From: Nitrospinota bacterium
Lineage (GTDB): Bacteria > Nitrospinota_A > UBA7883 > JADGGD01
Assembly: GCA_015229165.1 (NCBI GenBank)
Contig: JADGCD010000003.1
Span: 1-41,006, forward strand
Reading direction: 5' to 3'
Length of the DNA: 41,006 nt
The notes under the pieces were generated by a model, which saw nothing but the letters and a program-made list of their open reading frames with translations, was not told where the DNA came from and made no database searches. Of this stretch, positions 37,595 to 41,006 are shown one piece after another. The position numbers and the translations under genes are program-made. Position 1 is the first letter of the stretch. Each line of letters starts with the position of its first letter.

Positions 37595-39244
37595 ATGAGC
37601 GCGAATCCCTACGCCGACCTCCCCACCACCGTGGAGATCCCCGACCGCCCCGTCACCGCGTTGCTGGACGACGCCGTGGCGCGGTTCCCGGAGCGGGTGG
37701 CGCTCTCCTTCTTCGGCGTCACCCTGACCTACCGCCAGCTCGACCGGGCCGTCGACCGGGCGGTCAACGTTATGCGCGAGCGCGGCCATCGCCCCGGCGA
37801 TCCGGTCGCCATTCTGACCCCCAACAGCCCGCATGCCGTCATCCTCTATCAGGCCGTTCTCCGGGCGGGCGGAATCGTCGTCATGCTCAACCCGTTGCTG
37901 GTGGAGCGGGAGCTTTTGACCATCCTGACCGACTGCCGGGCGAAGATCGCTTTCGTCTCGAACCTCTTCCTCGCCAAGATCGACGCCATCCAGCCGCAGA
38001 CCCCGCTCGCCTCCATTGTCGTCCTCGCGCTGGACGACTACATGCCGTGGCTCACCGGACGCCTTTTCAACGTAAAGATGCGCCTCGAAGGGAGGAAACC
38101 GCTCAACCGGCGCGACGCCACCCACACCCCGTGGAAGAGCGCCATGGCCGCCGTCCCCGACGTCGCCCTGCGCCCCCCCCTCACCTCCGCTGACACCGCC
38201 CTTTACCTCTATACCTCCGGCACCACCGGCGCCGCCAAGGCGGTGGAGCTGACCCACGCCAACGTGCTGGCCAACGCCTACCAGTGCGGCGCCTGGTTTG
38301 TGGACGCCACCCCGGGGGAGGAGGTCTTCCTGCTGGCGTTGCCCCTGTTCCACGCCTTCGGCATGACCGTCGGCATGAACACAGCGCTGCGTCTTGGCGC
38401 CACGATGGTCTTGACCCCCAAGTTCGACGCCGGACAGGTGATGAAGCTGGTGGCAAAGCATCGGGTCACCATGCTTCCCGGCGTCCCGGCCATGTACCAT
38501 GCCATCAACCACCACCCCGACGCGGCGCGACGCGACCTGTCGTCGGTTCGCTACTGCATCTCCGGCGCCGCCACCCTGCCGAAAGAGACCAAGGAGACCT
38601 TCGAGAAGCTGACCGGCGGAACGCTGGTGGAAGGATACGGCCTGTCGGAAGCGTCGCCTTGCACCCACTGCAACCCGCTGCGCGCCCCCAACAAGGAGGG
38701 CTCCATCGGCCTGCCGTTGCCCAACACCGCATACGCCATCGTCGCCGGGCCGGAAGGGGAAGAGGTTCCGGCGGGAGAGATCGGCGAACTGATCGTGAAG
38801 GGGCCGCAGGTAATGAAGGGGTATCACGGACGCCCCGCCGACAGCGACCTTGCGCTGAAGAACGGGTGGCTCTTCACCGGCGACATGGGCTACCGGGACG
38901 CCGACGGCTTCGTCTACCTGATGGACCGGAAGAAAGAGCTGGTCATCACCGGCGGTTGCAACGTTTATCCCCGTGAAGTTGAAGAGGCGTTGTACCGGAT
39001 CGACGGCGTCGTAGAGGCTGCGGTGGTCGGGATGCCCGACGACTATCTGGGAGAACAGGTCGTCGCCGCCGTCGTCGTCCGCCCCGACGCGGGGTTAACC
39101 GAAGCGTCAGTCATCGCCCGGCTGAAAGAGGATTTGGCCGGGTACAAGGTTCCGAAACGGGTCCGGTTCCTCGACACCCTGCCGAAGACGGTCATCGGCA
39201 AGGTGCTGAAGAGGCAGGTGAAGGAAGAGATGATGAAGGGGTGA
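37595..39244 (+). CDS. Acyl-CoA synthetase (AMP-forming, long-chain fatty acid type)
   Basis: A 549-residue ANL-superfamily ligase that activates a carboxylic acid with ATP and transfers it to CoA. Core motifs: the P-loop LYTSGTTGAAKAVELTHAN, LPLFHAFGMT, EGYGLSEASPCTH, WLFTGDMGYRDADGFVYLMDRKKE and, near the end, the catalytic lysine region LPKTVIGKVLKRQ. The sequence pattern is closest to FadD-like long-chain enzymes, but chain length cannot be deduced. The ribosome-binding site before the ATG at 37595 is weak; no alternative start lies in frame nearby. It converges on the CNNM-type membrane gene; an ACCCTCC/GGAGGGT hairpin (39249-39281) follows. Confidence 0.93.
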   Translation: MSANPYADLPTTVEIPDRPVTALLDDAVARFPERVALSFFGVTLTYRQLDRAVDRAVNVMRERGHRPGDPVAILTPNSPHAVILYQAVLRAGGIVVMLNPLLVERELLTILTDCRAKIAFVSNLFLAKIDAIQPQTPLASIVVLALDDYMPWLTGRLFNVKMRLEGRKPLNRRDATHTPWKSAMAAVPDVALRPPLTSADTALYLYTSGTTGAAKAVELTHANVLANAYQCGAWFVDATPGEEVFLLALPLFHAFGMTVGMNTALRLGATMVLTPKFDAGQVMKLVAKHRVTMLPGVPAMYHAINHHPDAARRDLSSVRYCISGAATLPKETKETFEKLTGGTLVEGYGLSEASPCTHCNPLRAPNKEGSIGLPLPNTAYAIVAGPEGEEVPAGEIGELIVKGPQVMKGYHGRPADSDLALKNGWLFTGDMGYRDADGFVYLMDRKKELVITGGCNVYPREVEEALYRIDGVVEAAVVGMPDDYLGEQVVAAVVVRPDAGLTEASVIARLKEDLAGYKVPKRVRFLDTLPKTVIGKVLKRQVKEEMMKG

Positions 39245-39334
39245 AGGTACCCTCCGCCTGCCATTCCGGCCAGAGGAGGGTTCAACACGTGACGCGCGTC
39301 AGAGAACCTCAATATAAGCGCCCCGACCGGTCCC

Positions 39335-40729
39335 CTATTTCTCTTCGACTTCCGGGGAGTCGGGTTGATTCGCCCCCTCGGCGGTCATGGGCAACCGGGT
39401 GGCCAACGCCTTGTCAATCCGGTAGCCGTCGAGGTCCATCACTTCAAGACGCCACCCCTCCCACTCGGTCACATCTCCGGTGCGCGGCATTCTGCCGAGA
39501 AGCCACATTATCATCCCGCTCAGCGTGTGGTAACGCCCCTTCTCCTCCTCGGGGACGCTTTTCAGGTGGAGACGGTCCTTGAGCTCGGCGATAGGAATAA
39601 GGCCGTCCAGAAGCCACGAACCGTCCTCGCGCTGGAACGCCCGCACGTCTTCCGGGTTTCGCGGCTTGAATTCGCCGGCCAACGCCTCCAGCAAATCCTG
39701 CAGGGTGACCAGCCCGAGAATCTCCCCATATTCGTCTACCACGAACACCATCTGCATCCCGGACTCCCGGAACCGTTCCAGCAACGTCAACCCGGTCATC
39801 GTTTCGGGTACATAGACGGCCGGATACAACGAATCGGTCAGGTCGACCGGCGCCCCTTTCAGATGCCGCTTCAAGAGCCTCTTGGCGGTGATGATTCCCA
39901 AGACATCGCGCATCCCCCCTCCCCTGACCACACGAAAACGGGAGTGGTCCGATTCGACCAGCCGGGCGAGCCCTTCTTCGAGAGGCCGGTCGATGTCCAG
40001 ACAGACGATCTCGCTGCGGGGGGTCATCAACGACGCGATCTGTCGGTCGTCGAGCCGGAACACGTTGCGGACCATTTCATGCTCATGCTTCTCAATCACG
40101 CCGCTCTGCGACCCCTCGACCAGCATGGCGTGGATGTCCTCCTCCGTCAGGTTGGCGGCGCCCAGCTCCTTTTTCCCCATCAGCCGCAGGATCGCGTTGG
40201 TCGAAAGCGACAGGAGGAGGACGAACGGACGCGACAACCGCGCAAGCAACGCGATCGGGCGGGCCATACGCCGTGCGATCCCCTCGGCGTTAAACTGGGC
40301 GATCCGCTTGGGAACCAACTCGCCGACGACGATGGAGACATACGTGACGCCCACCACCACCAGCGTCGTCGCCACGAGGAAGCTGCTCCCCTCCTCCATG
40401 CCCATCCGCCCGAGCAGTCCGGCAAGGGGGGCGGCAAGAACCGCTTCCCCCACGATGCCATTCAGAATGCCGATGGCGGTGATGCCGATCTGCACGGTGG
40501 ACAGAAACTGGGTCGGATCTTCGCCCAGACGTATGGCCACCGCAGCAGCCCGATCCCCCTCGTCGGCCAGCCGCTGGAGGCGGCTTTTACGGGCGGTGAC
40601 GAGCGCAAGCTCCGACATGGCGAAGAGGCCATTCAGCAAAATCAGGGCGATCAGCAGGACGATATCCAAGCGGCTTTCTCCATAGCGGATTGTCGGCATC
40701 TGTATACCACGGCAGAAAGAGAACGACAT
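39335..40729 (-). CDS. CNNM/CorC (HlyC-type) membrane protein with CBS pair
   Basis: A 464-residue protein if it starts at 40729. The N-terminal CNNM (DUF21) domain has three to four membrane helices (LDIVLLIALILLNGLFAMSELALVTARK; FLVATTLVVVGVTYVSIVVGELVPKRI). Two CBS domains follow (MTPRSEIVCLDIDRPLEEGL; YPAVYVPETMTGLTLLERFRESGMQMVFVVDEYG), then the CorC_HlyC domain (SWLLDGLIPIAELKDRL). The family transports or senses magnesium, cobalt or sodium rather than acting as a haemolysin. Starts at 40729 (after AAAGGGA) or 40699 (ATG just before the first helix) are both possible; the first has the better ribosome-binding site. It is divergent from ispH. Confidence 0.92.
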   Translation of the reverse strand: MSFSFCRGIQMPTIRYGESRLDIVLLIALILLNGLFAMSELALVTARKSRLQRLADEGDRAAAVAIRLGEDPTQFLSTVQIGITAIGILNGIVGEAVLAAPLAGLLGRMGMEEGSSFLVATTLVVVGVTYVSIVVGELVPKRIAQFNAEGIARRMARPIALLARLSRPFVLLLSLSTNAILRLMGKKELGAANLTEEDIHAMLVEGSQSGVIEKHEHEMVRNVFRLDDRQIASLMTPRSEIVCLDIDRPLEEGLARLVESDHSRFRVVRGGGMRDVLGIITAKRLLKRHLKGAPVDLTDSLYPAVYVPETMTGLTLLERFRESGMQMVFVVDEYGEILGLVTLQDLLEALAGEFKPRNPEDVRAFQREDGSWLLDGLIPIAELKDRLHLKSVPEEEKGRYHTLSGMIMWLLGRMPRTGDVTEWEGWRLEVMDLDGYRIDKALATRLPMTAEGANQPDSPEVEEK

Positions 40730-40818
40730 GCCATTTTTCCCTTTGGCGGCATCCCGCAACCACCCGTTTGCGGAGTCCCCCTTCCCCCCTCCCCTTCATT
40801 CCGGCTAGAATGGTTGGA

Positions 40819-41006
40819 ATGAGTACAAAGCGAAAAAAGGTCATCCTGGCCACGACCGCCGGTTTCTGCTGGGGGGTCAAGCGGGCCATGGACATCACCA
40901 TCGACATCGCGAAAAACGCCGAATCGCCGGTCTATACCCACGGGCCGCTCATCCACAACCCGCAGGTGATCCAAACCCTCGAAGGCTCCAACGTCTTCGC
41001 CGTGAA
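40819..41006 (+). CDS. ispH: 4-hydroxy-3-methylbut-2-enyl diphosphate reductase, N-terminal part
   Basis: Truncated by the right edge; 62 residues are visible. They contain the IspH/LytB signature GFCWGVKRAMD, whose Cys is the first iron-sulfur ligand, and VYTHGPLIHNPQV with the substrate-binding His. IspH makes the final step of the MEP isoprenoid pathway. An in-frame ATG at 40810 could add three residues. TAGAAT (40806-40811) resembles a -10 element so close to the start that the mRNA leader would be a few bases at most. Confidence 0.93.
   Translation, partial: MSTKRKKVILATTAGFCWGVKRAMDITIDIAKNAESPVYTHGPLIHNPQVIQTLEGSNVFAV

Overview
The window comes from a high-GC Gram-negative bacterium. 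Evidence for an outer membrane is an OmpA protein, a porin-like barrel, several lipoproteins and an LPS-type methyltransferase. It uses sigma-54 (one complete activator) and apparently selenocysteine. The gene content (YaeQ, an SdhABE-type complex, domains that look like PCP_red) suggests a deep-branching proteobacterial or Nitrospirota-like organism, but the sequence does not settle the taxon. I see no rRNA, tRNA, insertion sequence or CRISPR array.

Layout. (a) 1-1487, minus strand: a partial membrane protein, a membrane-anchored thioredoxin-like protein with a CPC motif and a membrane-anchored c-type cytochrome. (b) 1488-1645: a divergent control region with a sigma-54-like element facing each way around a 13-bp palindrome. 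(c) 1646-8603, plus strand: a compact seven-gene run of universal stress protein with a PCP_red-like tail, radical SAM/SPASM protein with three PCP_red-like repeats, exported SnoaL-like protein, FKBP isomerase, exported thioredoxin-like protein with an in-frame TGA at its first active-site cysteine, two-domain multicopper oxidase and exported transglutaminase. (d) 8604-16393: a 600-base non-coding stretch with twin palindromes, then an ABM-domain protein, a DUF3494 lipoprotein and an envelope-stress-like set (OmpA, BON protein, three small proteins), ending with a PAS/AAA+ sigma-54 activator. (e) 16436-22138, minus strand: YaeQ, three exported proteins of unknown role and a porin-like protein. 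(f) 22278-27711, plus strand: an orphan LivK-like binding protein, a hairpin-rich intergenic region and sdhA-sdhB-hdrB-like. (g) 27757-33145: a low-GC SIR2-like gene, Hsp20, an exported beta-propeller protein, a coiled-coil methyltransferase, YbgC and MazG. (h) 33436-41006: a large lipoprotein, a chagasin-like inhibitor, IlvD, an acyl-CoA ligase, a CNNM/CorC protein and the start of IspH.

The strongest discovery candidate is region (c) with (a). The TGA at 6213-6215 replaces the first Cys of a W-C-x-x-C site and is followed, 11 nt later, by a perfect 9-bp hairpin with GGUC at its apex, as expected of a bacterial SECIS element. This selenoprotein candidate sits between a folding isomerase and a copper oxidase, downstream of a radical SAM enzyme whose repeated tail domain is otherwise known from the substrate-binding subunit of protochlorophyllide reductase. 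My working inference is a cell-envelope redox or cofactor-maturation module, with a possible tetrapyrrole link, under sigma-54 control. The sequence shows the parts but not the reaction.
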